NCBI RefSeq assembly: GCF_040566695.1
Contig: NZ_JBEXAE010000001.1
Coordinates: 372,001 to 436,000, forward strand
Source of the DNA: Sediminicola arcticus
GTDB lineage: Bacteria > Bacteroidota > Bacteroidia > Flavobacteriales > Flavobacteriaceae
Length of the DNA stretch: 64,000 bases
Reading direction: 5' to 3'
Below the pieces are notes generated by a model. The model saw only the letters and a program-made list of their open reading frames with translations. It searched no databases and was not told the DNA's origin. The translations under genes were made by a program, and so were the position numbers. This document shows positions 32,714-41,081 of this stretch, piece after piece; position 1 is the first letter of the stretch, and each line of letters begins with the position of its first letter.

Positions 32714-33471
32714 GCTTCCTTTTTATTGAGAATTGTACTACTTGCCTGAGCCGTAGGCATCACAATTAAATCTGCTATGTTCACATGGTATGGCCTAGTG
32801 ACAACAAAATATATTATATCCGCTATGTCCTCTGGCTTTAATGCTTGAAATCCTCTGTAAACTGTCTCTGCTCTAGACTCATCGCCTTTGAACCGGACCT
32901 TACTGAATTCCGTTTCTACCAAGCCAGGATTAACTGCACCCACGCGTATTCCATATGGATTTAAATCCATTCGCATTCCTTGGTTGATGGCGTCCACTGC
33001 ATGCTTGCTGGCACAGTATACATTACCTTTAGGATATACTTCCTTCCCTGCCGTGGAGCCTATGTTTATAATATGCCCAGCTTTATTGGCAACCATTTGA
33101 GGAATAATTGCCTTAGAAACATACAAAAGTCCTTTCACGTTAATGTCCAACATGGCATCCCAATCTTCAACACTCCCGTCATTTATGGGGTCCATACCAT
33201 GTGCGTTTCCAGCATTATTAATTAGAATATCAATATGTGAAAATTCTGCAGGTAACGTATTTATGGAGGAGAAGACAGTGTCCTTGTCCCTTACGTCAAA
33301 GTTCAGGATATGCACCTTGGTCTGCTTCCCCAATTCTTTCTGTATAGCTTCCAAACGGTCTTGTCTTCGTCCACAAAGTATCAAATTAATGTTGTTTGCT
33401 GCAAAAAGTTGGGCAGTTGCCCTTCCAATTCCGCTGGTTGCCCCTGTAATCAATGCTGTTTTAGATGCCAT
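32710..33471 (-). CDS. SDR-family NADP-dependent oxidoreductase (YdfG-like)
   Basis: Classical short-chain dehydrogenase of 253 residues. The cofactor motif TGATSGIGRATAQLF is at residue 9, followed by LCGRRQDRL, whose Arg pair suggests NADP. NNAGNAHG is the NAG region and the Ser-Tyr-Lys triad sits in INIGSTAG and VYCASKHAVDA. AVNPGLVETEFS completes the family pattern. YdfG-type enzymes reduce 3-hydroxy acids and aldehydes; the exact substrate is unknown. It overlaps the AlbA_2 gene by 4 bases. Confidence 0.88.
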   Translation of the reverse strand: MASKTALITGATSGIGRATAQLFAANNINLILCGRRQDRLEAIQKELGKQTKVHILNFDVRDKDTVFSSINTLPAEFSHIDILINNAGNAHGMDPINDGSVEDWDAMLDINVKGLLYVSKAIIPQMVANKAGHIINIGSTAGKEVYPKGNVYCASKHAVDAINQGMRMDLNPYGIRVGAVNPGLVETEFSKVRFKGDESRAETVYRGFQALKPEDIADIIYFVVTRPYHVNIADLIVMPTAQASSTILNKKEA

Positions 33472-33529
33472 AATTTTATGTCAATTTATTTTAAATCCAT
33501 ATCCCTTTTTTTGGTGTTTTTCCTGCAAC

Positions 33530-34405
33530 TTATGGCACTACATGGCCTTGGCTTGCCGCCAACATCTCGAACCAATCTTCCAACTCCAATTTTATGGAAT
33601 TAGCTTTTACTGAGTCTTTAAGTCTATCTGGGTTAGCGGTACCTACAACTGGGTGTATTCTTGCAGGATGCTGCATCAACCAAGCCAAAAGTAATTGACT
33701 TTCATTTGTTCCATACTTTTCTTGAAAGTCTGTAAACACTTTTTTTATCCTTTCTGTCTGTTCGTCATCTTTTCTAAAATAAGAGCCAAGAGGGCTCCAA
33801 GCCATTCCAAAACGTTTATTGGCCAAAATATCATCCAAAGTCCCATCGTACATTACAGCATCGGCAGTCAGTGAAAATTCTACTTGGTTCCCCATTACGG
33901 GGATCTCTGTTTCCAATAGGGCAATCTGTGAAGGGGTAAAATTAGAAACTCCAAAATCTTTTATTTTTCCATCCTTACGCAGCTGGGATATCGCCTCAGC
34001 AACTTCTTCGGGCTGCATTAAAGGACTAGGCCTATGCAATAAAAATAGATCCAAATATTCGGTTTTTAACTTTTGCAACGATTGCTCCGCTGACCAAACA
34101 ATATATTCCTTGGAATAGTTGTAATGCTTTACTTTATTATTTCGGGTTTTGCCGGTGTGCTGTATCCCACATTTACTAATAAGCTGTATGCTTGCCCTAT
34201 CAATATTGCTTTGGTTGAAAGCAACACCAAACTCGATTTCGTTCGTGTAATCGCCATAAATATCGGCATGGTCAAAAGTGGAAATGTCAATGTCCAAACA
34301 ATGATGCATCAAATCAATCATTTCCCTAGTGGTCAGTTGCTTTCCCCAACTTCCCCATGTCATAGTACCCGCTATGATTTTTGAATAATTCGTATATTTT
34401 TCCAT
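33530..34405 (-). CDS. Aldo/keto reductase
   Basis: NADPH-dependent TIM-barrel reductase of 291 residues (YdhF-like group). Catalytic residues are visible as FDHADIYGDY (Asp and Tyr), QLISKCGI (Lys) and LFLLHRPSPL (His). The C-terminal cofactor segment HPVVGTANPDRL matches the nucleotide-binding loop. Substrate is unknown. It is in the same orientation as the SDR and AlbA_2 genes with a 58-base gap, and divergent from the Bat operon. Confidence 0.88.
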   Translation of the reverse strand: MEKYTNYSKIIAGTMTWGSWGKQLTTREMIDLMHHCLDIDISTFDHADIYGDYTNEIEFGVAFNQSNIDRASIQLISKCGIQHTGKTRNNKVKHYNYSKEYIVWSAEQSLQKLKTEYLDLFLLHRPSPLMQPEEVAEAISQLRKDGKIKDFGVSNFTPSQIALLETEIPVMGNQVEFSLTADAVMYDGTLDDILANKRFGMAWSPLGSYFRKDDEQTERIKKVFTDFQEKYGTNESQLLLAWLMQHPARIHPVVGTANPDRLKDSVKANSIKLELEDWFEMLAASQGHVVP

Positions 34406-34563
34406 ATGTTGGTGAAATTAGAAAATAAATCCCTTAAATACTTCATAAAAATAAGGGGTTTACCCAACTTTTAACCAATCATTAACAACCATTAAATAAA
34501 TAAATCTTCAATTTGCATGAGAATTTAACGTAATATTCGTCTGGGTTTTAATTAAAATGTTTT

Positions 34564-35565
34564 ATGGAAGAAAATACAACTGTTGATATCAGTGCTGTAA
34601 ATGAAAAGATTGCGAAAGAAAGTGCTTTTATAGATCTTTTGATGCTGGAGATGAACAAGGTTATTGTTGGTCAGAAATATATGGTTGAAAGATTGCTTAT
34701 TGGCCTTTTAGGCCAGGGACATATTTTATTGGAAGGTGTTCCAGGGTTGGCAAAAACCTTGGCGATTAACACCCTTTCCAAAGCCGTACACGGTAGCTTT
34801 AGCAGAATACAGTTTACTCCGGATCTTCTACCAGCCGATGTGGTTGGAACCATGATCTACAACATGAAGTTGAATGATTTCTCTATAAAGAAAGGTCCAA
34901 TCTTCGCCAATTTTGTCTTGGCCGATGAGATTAATCGTGCCCCTGCAAAAGTACAATCAGCACTCCTAGAGGCCATGCAGGAAAAGCAGGTGACCATAGG
35001 TGACGAAACGTTTATACTTGACAAACCATTCTTGGTTATGGCTACGCAAAACCCAGTTGAACAAGAGGGTACTTATCCTTTACCAGAAGCACAGGTAGAC
35101 CGTTTTATGCTAAAGACCGTCATTGATTACCCGAAGATAAAAGAAGAGCAGTTAATCATGAGACAAAACCTTCAAGGTGCTTATGAAAAAGTAAACCCTG
35201 TGGTTTCCATAGAACAGATATTAAAAGCGCAGCAGGCGGTACGGGAGGTGTACATGGATGAAAAAATTGAAAAATATATTTTAGACATCGTTTTTGCCAC
35301 CCGTTATCCAGAAAAATACAATCTTGAAGATCTAAAGCCACTTATAAGTTTTGGAGCTTCTCCCCGTGGAAGTATCAACTTGGCAAGTGCCGCAAAATGT
35401 TATGCTTTTATTAAAAAGAGAGGATATGTAGTGCCAGAAGATGTTAGAGCTGTAGTTCACGATGTACTTAGACACAGGGTTGGTCTCACCTATGAGGCAG
35501 AAGCGGAAAACGTAACCTCTGTAGACATCATCAATAAGATAGTAAATGAGATAGAAGTGCCTTAG
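34564..35565 (+). CDS. MoxR-family AAA ATPase
   Basis: First gene of the Bat operon: a MoxR-type AAA+ ATPase of 333 residues, thought to act as a chaperone that assembles or activates VWA-domain partners. Walker A is LEGVPGLAKTLAINTLS (about residue 59), Walker B is VLADEINRAPAKVQSA, and the sensor/Arg-finger region includes EGTYPLPEAQVDRFMLK. The ATPase lid domain completes the protein. The partner VWA proteins (DUF58, BatA, BatB) follow immediately on the same strand. The upstream AKR gene is divergent and 158 bases away. Confidence 0.92.
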   Translation: MEENTTVDISAVNEKIAKESAFIDLLMLEMNKVIVGQKYMVERLLIGLLGQGHILLEGVPGLAKTLAINTLSKAVHGSFSRIQFTPDLLPADVVGTMIYNMKLNDFSIKKGPIFANFVLADEINRAPAKVQSALLEAMQEKQVTIGDETFILDKPFLVMATQNPVEQEGTYPLPEAQVDRFMLKTVIDYPKIKEEQLIMRQNLQGAYEKVNPVVSIEQILKAQQAVREVYMDEKIEKYILDIVFATRYPEKYNLEDLKPLISFGASPRGSINLASAAKCYAFIKKRGYVVPEDVRAVVHDVLRHRVGLTYEAEAENVTSVDIINKIVNEIEVP

Positions 35566-35641
35566 TGCCTCGTTCCAAGTTTCTTGTTTTAAACTGTAAA
35601 CTGGAACCGTCCAGCTTTTGGACAAAACCCTAATTAGGCCA

Positions 35642-36508
35642 ATGGATACTAAAGAATTACTCAAAAAAGTTCGTAAAATTGAGATAAAGACACGACGTCT
35701 TTCCGATCATATCTTCGGAGGGGAATACCATTCTACTTTCAAAGGTAGGGGGATGACCTTTAGTGAAGTAAGACAGTATCAATTTGGTGATGATGTGCGT
35801 TCTATAGATTGGAACGTTACAGCACGATATAATGAGCCATATGTAAAGGTCTTTGAAGAAGAAAGGGAGCTTACAATGATGCTGATGGCAGATGTCAGCG
35901 GTTCCGAACTTTTTGGAACCTCCAATCAATTCAAAAAAGAAATAGTTACAGAAATATCTGCCACCCTTGCATTTTCAGCGCTTCAAAATAATGATAAGGT
36001 GGGCCTCATTCTTTTTTCTGATGAAATAGAACTGTTTATCCCACCCAAAAAAGGGAAGACACATGTTTTGCGGATCATCAGGGAACTCTTGGAATTTCAA
36101 CCCAAGAGTAATAAGACGAATCTGGCGGTTGCCCTAAAGTTCTTAACGAACGTTATGAAAAAGAAGGCCATCGTATTTGTCCTTTCTGATTTTATTGACG
36201 ACGATTACCAACAGACCATCAGAATCACAGGGAAAAAACACGATGTTACAGGGATCCGGATTTATGACGAGCGTGAAGAATCCATTCCTAATTTAGGAAT
36301 GGTTCAAATGCAGGATGCTGAAACTGGTGAAGTGCGACTCGTTAATACCCAATCCAAAAACGTGAGAATGGCCTACGGAAAATACCATCAGGAGCGGGTG
36401 CGTTATTTTGAAGATGTTTTTACCAAATCTGGTTGTGGAGTATTGAGTTGCAGGGTAGATGAAAGCTATGTGAAAAAATTATTGGGATATTTTAAGCGAA
36501 GGGGATAA
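35642..36508 (+). CDS. DUF58 (VWA-related) protein of the Bat operon
   Basis: 288-residue protein with the DUF58/VWA-like fold; a partner of the MoxR ATPase. The N-terminal ETKELLKKVRKIEIKTRRL and FKGRGMTFSEVRQYQFGDDVRSIDW block is typical of DUF58. A MIDAS-like metal site is seen as MADVSGSELF (about residue 83). The start is ATG 35642 (MDTKELLKKV); an upstream in-frame TTG at 35618 adds 8 residues. No membrane segment is predicted. In operon spacing it is 76 bases from moxR and 5 bases from the next gene. Confidence 0.9.
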   Translation: MDTKELLKKVRKIEIKTRRLSDHIFGGEYHSTFKGRGMTFSEVRQYQFGDDVRSIDWNVTARYNEPYVKVFEEERELTMMLMADVSGSELFGTSNQFKKEIVTEISATLAFSALQNNDKVGLILFSDEIELFIPPKKGKTHVLRIIRELLEFQPKSNKTNLAVALKFLTNVMKKKAIVFVLSDFIDDDYQQTIRITGKKHDVTGIRIYDEREESIPNLGMVQMQDAETGEVRLVNTQSKNVRMAYGKYHQERVRYFEDVFTKSGCGVLSCRVDESYVKKLLGYFKRRG

Positions 36509-36513
36509 ATCGA

Positions 36514-38175
36514 ATGGAAAATAATAGAATAAAAATGACTTCATTTTTTAAGGATATCGCTTTTAAAATAAGCCTTGTCCTATTGTTGCTCCAATACGGA
36601 TTAGGGTTTTCCCAAACCGCTATTTCCGTCACTTCTGAAGTTGATACAACCAGCATAAAAATTGGAGAACAAATAAGATTTAAAATCCAAGTAGAAGCTG
36701 ATTCTACAGCCCAAATCGTATTCCCCGAAGGTCAGACTTTTTCACCATTAGAAATGGTCGAAGTCATTATGACCGATACCGTACGGAAATTAGATCGGAT
36801 AACCCTTCAGAAAATTTATGCTTTAACCCAATTCGATTCTGGAAGCTATACCCTACCACGTCAACAAGTGGTTATCAATGGACAGAATTTCTTTACAGAT
36901 TCTGTTAAAATTGCTGTTGCAACGATACCAGTAGATACCTTGTCTCAAAAGATGTATGATATTAAACCATTTCTTGAAGTAGAGAAAAGTAATATAGATC
37001 TGTGGAAAAATGCGCTCTGGATATTCTTGAGCTTCGCAGTAATAGGGATGTTGGTATATTGGTTCCTGATTAGGAAAAAAAACCTTTCAGAAGAGGAAAA
37101 AGTGGCCCTCTTGCCCCCTTATGATCGCGCCCTGTTGGAATTGAAACGATTAGAAAATTCTAAATATATCATTCAGGACGAATACAAACAGTATTATTCC
37201 GAATTAACTGATATTGTGCGCTCCTATCTTGAAGAAGACGTTCATGTATCCGCATTAGAGAGTACAACTGATCAGTTAATAGAGAAACTAGAACTGCTAA
37301 AAGATGCTGGAGAACTGAAATTGGACGACGAAACCATAGATCAGTTTAAAAAGGTACTGCAAACAGCAGATTTAGTAAAATTCGCCAAATCCAAACCTGA
37401 AACTTCAGTAGCCGAACAGGACCGAAAAGCAATAGAACAGATTGTAATTAAGACCAAGGAAGCCCTGCCTGAACCAGACGAGGAAGATCTACTTCTGGAT
37501 GAAGAATATCAAGAGGTACTCTCTCGAAAAAAACAAAAGAAAAAATGGACTATGGCAGCCGCTGTGTCCATCGGTATCCTCTTCTTAACCACTATAGTAT
37601 CCATTGGTTATTATGGCTGGAAACCAGTTAAAGATACCCTGTTGGGTCATCCTACAAAAATATTATTAGAAGGTGATTGGTTAAACAGCACCTATGGCTA
37701 TCCTCCAGTTAACTTAGAGACGCCAAGTGTTTTGCTAAGACAAGATATAAAACTAACTCCTGAAGTTAAAGCGACGGTTAAAGAAGCTCAGGTCTTTACT
37801 TTTAGCGATCCTGATGCTCTATTCTATATTGGAGTTAGCTCCACTACCTTTTCCTCTCAAGAAACGGAACCCGATTTTCAAAATTCCGTTGAGCAGGTTC
37901 TGAAAAGTTTTGAGGCCAAAGGAGCCAAAAACATAACCACGAAACAAGAAGAGTTTAAAACCATATCCGGAACATTAGGACTTAAAATTTATGGTAGTGG
38001 TAAATTTACACTTCCCCAATCTAATGAAGAGGTAAACGGAAAGTATGCCATTATCATTTTTGGTGGTAAAGGCTTTCAACAACAAATCATTATCAATTGG
38101 ATGGAAGATGACGGATATGCAGAAAATATAGTAAATAGAATTACCAATTCCATAGAAGTAAAAACAGGAGCTTAA
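36514..38175 (+). CDS. Two-TM protein of the Bat operon with BatD-like N-terminal region and an extra C-terminal domain
   Basis: 553-residue envelope protein. Residues 1-34 are a signal peptide (cleavage after GFSQ). Residues 35-135 form a beta-rich extracytoplasmic domain similar in character to BatD (VTSEVDTTSIKIGEQIRFKI). A first membrane helix follows at about 165-187, then a long cytoplasmic, Glu-rich helical region, and a second helix at 345-370. The last 180 residues form a further extracytoplasmic domain (LNSTYGYPPVNLETPS, FYIGVSSTTF, IIFGGKGFQQQIIINW) that looks like a PsbP/Mog1-type fold (inference). The stop overlaps the batA ATG (TAATG). I do not know a name; it sits in the slot between DUF58 and BatA in the operon. 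Confidence 0.75.
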   Translation: MENNRIKMTSFFKDIAFKISLVLLLLQYGLGFSQTAISVTSEVDTTSIKIGEQIRFKIQVEADSTAQIVFPEGQTFSPLEMVEVIMTDTVRKLDRITLQKIYALTQFDSGSYTLPRQQVVINGQNFFTDSVKIAVATIPVDTLSQKMYDIKPFLEVEKSNIDLWKNALWIFLSFAVIGMLVYWFLIRKKNLSEEEKVALLPPYDRALLELKRLENSKYIIQDEYKQYYSELTDIVRSYLEEDVHVSALESTTDQLIEKLELLKDAGELKLDDETIDQFKKVLQTADLVKFAKSKPETSVAEQDRKAIEQIVIKTKEALPEPDEEDLLLDEEYQEVLSRKKQKKKWTMAAAVSIGILFLTTIVSIGYYGWKPVKDTLLGHPTKILLEGDWLNSTYGYPPVNLETPSVLLRQDIKLTPEVKATVKEAQVFTFSDPDALFYIGVSSTTFSSQETEPDFQNSVEQVLKSFEAKGAKNITTKQEEFKTISGTLGLKIYGSGKFTLPQSNEEVNGKYAIIIFGGKGFQQQIIINWMEDDGYAENIVNRITNSIEVKTGA

Positions 38176-39173
38176 TGTTAGAGAATATACAATTTGCCAA
38201 TCCCCATTTCTTCTGGTTGCTAGTATTGCTTCCGGTTGCGGCGCTGTGGTATTTCTTTAAGAGGAAAGAGGAAACGGCCTCCCTAAAAATATCTAGTATC
38301 AAAGGGTTCTCTACAAGCAGTTTGCTGGCCAAAATGAAGCCCGCCTTATTCGTATTACGATTATTCGCCTTAGCAGCCATCATTACAGCATTGGCAAGGC
38401 CCCAGACTGAGGACATTTCGTCTAGAACCAAAACCACCAAAGGGATAGACATCGTCATGGCCATTGATGTCTCCTCTAGCATGCTGGCAAGAGACCTTAA
38501 ACCAAATAGACTATCTGCCCTCAAGGATGTCGCGTCTGACTTTATTCGAAATCGTCCAAATGACCGTATCGGTTTGGTGGTGTATGCAGGCGAAAGTTTT
38601 ACCCAAACCCCGATAACCAGTGACAAAACCATAGTCCTAAACGCCCTTAGGGATATAACCTATGGCCAACTCGATGATGGTACTGCCATAGGGATGGGAT
38701 TGGCCACTTCTGTAAACCGTTTAAAGGAAAGCAAAGCTAAGAGCAAGATCATTATCCTTTTAACTGATGGGGAGAACAACGCAGGATTTATTGAGCCACA
38801 AACAGCTGCAGAACTAGCCGTAGAGTTTGGTATAAAAACCTATACCATAGGTTTAGGCACCAATGGGAACGCTCTATCTCCAATAGCCTACAACCCGGAC
38901 GGCACTTTCAGATATGGAATGAGACAGGTAGAGATTGACGAAAAATTACTGGAGGAAATCGCCGATGTTACGGGAGGTCAATATTTCCGTGCCAACAACA
39001 ATAATAAACTAGAGGCAATCTATGAAGAAATCAATAAGTTGGAAAAAACTGAAGTAGAAGAGTTCAAATATTATAAGTACGAAGAAAAATTTAGGTCATT
39101 CGTGCTTCTGGCAGGTATTTTGCTCTTGGTAGAATGGTTGCTGCGAAATACATTATTTAGGAGTTTTATATAG
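38175..39173 (+). CDS. batA: BatA, membrane VWA protein
   Basis: Membrane protein of 332 residues with a von Willebrand A domain, part of the Bacteroides aerotolerance (Bat) set. An N-terminal helix pair flanks KRKEETASLK (about 10-28 and 57-73). The VWA domain (about 90-280) carries the MIDAS motif IDVSSSM and the second loop TDGENNAG. A C-terminal helix at about 305-325 anchors it. Bat proteins are implicated in oxidative stress tolerance; the molecular task is still uncertain. The start overlaps the preceding stop, and batB follows after 2 bases. Confidence 0.9.
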   Translation: MLENIQFANPHFFWLLVLLPVAALWYFFKRKEETASLKISSIKGFSTSSLLAKMKPALFVLRLFALAAIITALARPQTEDISSRTKTTKGIDIVMAIDVSSSMLARDLKPNRLSALKDVASDFIRNRPNDRIGLVVYAGESFTQTPITSDKTIVLNALRDITYGQLDDGTAIGMGLATSVNRLKESKAKSKIIILLTDGENNAGFIEPQTAAELAVEFGIKTYTIGLGTNGNALSPIAYNPDGTFRYGMRQVEIDEKLLEEIADVTGGQYFRANNNNKLEAIYEEINKLEKTEVEEFKYYKYEEKFRSFVLLAGILLLVEWLLRNTLFRSFI

Positions 39174-39175
39174 TT

Positions 39176-40216
39176 ATGGTCCAATTAGACGAAAAAATAT
39201 ATTTTTATCTGTTTCTCATTATACCCGTAATGATAGTCATTTTTGTGGCCCTACAAATATGGAAAAAAAGGACACAACGGAAATTTGCTGATTTGACACT
39301 ATTAAAAAGGATAACTCCTAATAGCTCTAATTTTAAGTCTACGTTAAAACTTATTATTCTTCTATTTGGACTTTCATTTTTGATTATAGGCCTTGTCAAT
39401 CCCAAAATAGGCACAAAATTGGAAACTGTAAAAAGAGAGGGCGTAGATATTGTTTTTGCGCTCGATGTTTCTAAAAGTATGTTAGCAGAGGACATTGCTC
39501 CCAATAGGTTGGAAAAGGCGAAGCGATTGGTATCTGAAATCATTAATCAATTGGGCAGTGACCGTATAGGAATTATAGCTTATGCCGGACAGGCTTTCCC
39601 ACAATTACCGATTACTACGGATTATGGTGCTGCCAAAATGTTCTTACAGAGCATGAATACCGATATGCTATCCTCTCAAGGTACCGCAATTAACGAGGCT
39701 ATAAATTTGGCGACCACGTATTATGACGATGAACAACAGACCAATAGAATTTTGTTTATCATCTCCGATGGAGAAGACCATTCCGAGGGTATCACCATAG
39801 ATGCCGTGGATAAAGCCGTTGAAGAGGGAATACGTATTTTCACTGTTGGCGTAGGACAGGCCAAAGGTGCCCCAATACCCATTAAAAGAAATGGCGTTGT
39901 CCAGAGTTTAAAAAAGGACGCCCAAGGCGAGGTGGTGATTACAAAATTGAATGAAGAAATTCTTAAGGAGATTGCTAACGAAGGAAATGGAGAGTATATT
40001 AACGGGTCAAATACCGATGAAGCAGTAGAATTCATTAAACAGCAACTGAACCAAATAGACAAAACAGAATTTGAAGCCAAGCAATTTGCAGAGTATAAAG
40101 ATCAATTCCAATGGTTTTTAGGAGTAGGCCTTTTCTTTCTGTTCATGGATATTTTCTTATTGGAAAGAAAAACCAAATGGTTAAAAAAATTAAACTTATT
40201 TAATGAAGATGCCTAA
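39176..40216 (+). CDS. batB: BatB, membrane VWA protein
   Basis: 346-residue paralogue-like partner of BatA. An N-terminal helix (about 7-27), a second at 55-75, and a VWA domain with the MIDAS motif ALDVSKSMLAEDIAPNRL. TGIIAYAGQAFPQLPITTD and IISDGEDHSEG match the other metal-binding loops. A C-terminal helix (about 312-330) ends the protein. BatA and BatB probably form a membrane complex activated by MoxR (inference from family). Its stop lies just before the chosen batC start. Confidence 0.9.
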   Translation: MVQLDEKIYFYLFLIIPVMIVIFVALQIWKKRTQRKFADLTLLKRITPNSSNFKSTLKLIILLFGLSFLIIGLVNPKIGTKLETVKREGVDIVFALDVSKSMLAEDIAPNRLEKAKRLVSEIINQLGSDRIGIIAYAGQAFPQLPITTDYGAAKMFLQSMNTDMLSSQGTAINEAINLATTYYDDEQQTNRILFIISDGEDHSEGITIDAVDKAVEEGIRIFTVGVGQAKGAPIPIKRNGVVQSLKKDAQGEVVITKLNEEILKEIANEGNGEYINGSNTDEAVEFIKQQLNQIDKTEFEAKQFAEYKDQFQWFLGVGLFFLFMDIFLLERKTKWLKKLNLFNEDA

Positions 40217-40217
40217 G

Positions 40218-41081
40218 ATGAAAATAACATTTCTTATTCTATTGATAGGGTGCTCGGCCTTAGGCCAAGTAAAGGACAAAGAACAAGAGAAAGAACAAGA
40301 GAAAGCGCTCCGTACTTCAAAGAATTTAACTTGGGAGGCGAACCAAGAACTTGCTCAAAATGAATTTGTAAACGCGGAAGCTAATTATAGGAAGGCAATA
40401 GCCAAAAGTGATAAAAATACTGTTGCTCCTTATAATTTAGGAAACGCCTATTACCAAAAAGAAACTTATAAGGAAGCTTTTTCGAGATTTAAGGAAGCTG
40501 GGGAAATGGCAACGGACAAAAAAGAAAAACACAGTGCCTATCACAATATGGGTAATGTTTTTATGAAAAACAAAGAATATGAAAAAGCCGTTGAAGCTTA
40601 TAAACAGGCCTTGCGAAACAACCCCAACGACGAAGAGACCCGCTACAATCTTGCTCTTGCAAAAGAAATGTTGAAAAAACAACAAGACGAAGACAAGAAG
40701 AACGACAAAAATCAGGATAAGAAAGACGAAGAGAATAAGCAGGACGACAAAAAAGACGGAGAAAACAATAAGGATAACAAAGGGGACCAAAAGGACGATA
40801 AAAATAAAGACAAAGGAGACGAGGGGGATAAAGGAGACCAGAAGCAGGAAGAAAATAAAAAGGGTGAAGGGGATAAAAAGGAAGAAAATAAAAACAAGCC
40901 AGAGCAGGGAAAAGACCCTAGCGAACAAAAAGAACAACAGCAACCACGTCCCAATCAACTTTCACCCCAACAGGTAAAAAACCTTTTGGAAGCCATGCAA
41001 AATGAAGAAAAAAAAGTGAAAGAAAAAATAGATGCACAAAAGGCAAAAGGTGTAAAAGTGAAAAATGAAAAAGATTGGTAA
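40218..41081 (+). CDS. batC: BatC, TPR protein with acidic/lysine-rich linker
   Basis: Exported protein of 287 residues from the chosen start. The signal peptide MKITFLILLIGCSALGQ contains a possible lipobox (LIGC), so it may be a lipoprotein. An ATG at 40203 lies 5 codons upstream and would overlap batB; either start is possible. TPR-like repeats follow at about 40-165 (EANYRKAIAKSDKN, YEKAVEAYKQAL, NPNDEETRYNLALAKEML). A low-complexity K/E/D/N/Q stretch spans roughly residues 165-250, and a short helix ends the protein. BatC-type TPR proteins are thought to scaffold the Bat complex in the periplasm. The stop overlaps the batD ATG. Confidence 0.85.
   Translation: MKITFLILLIGCSALGQVKDKEQEKEQEKALRTSKNLTWEANQELAQNEFVNAEANYRKAIAKSDKNTVAPYNLGNAYYQKETYKEAFSRFKEAGEMATDKKEKHSAYHNMGNVFMKNKEYEKAVEAYKQALRNNPNDEETRYNLALAKEMLKKQQDEDKKNDKNQDKKDEENKQDDKKDGENNKDNKGDQKDDKNKDKGDEGDKGDQKQEENKKGEGDKKEENKNKPEQGKDPSEQKEQQQPRPNQLSPQQVKNLLEAMQNEEKKVKEKIDAQKAKGVKVKNEKDW

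Noticed and set aside
31577..33471. Schlafen/AlbA_2 plus SDR as an antiphage defence system
   Set aside because: No nuclease, sensor or mobile context; the domain is common in non-defence genes.
40437..40958. Long hydrophobic minus-strand frames opposite batC
   Set aside because: These are complements of the K/E/D-rich batC linker, so they are an artefact of codon composition.
40680..40970. Low-complexity batC region as a tandem DNA repeat
   Set aside because: The codons vary and no fixed repeat unit is seen; it is a compositional linker.
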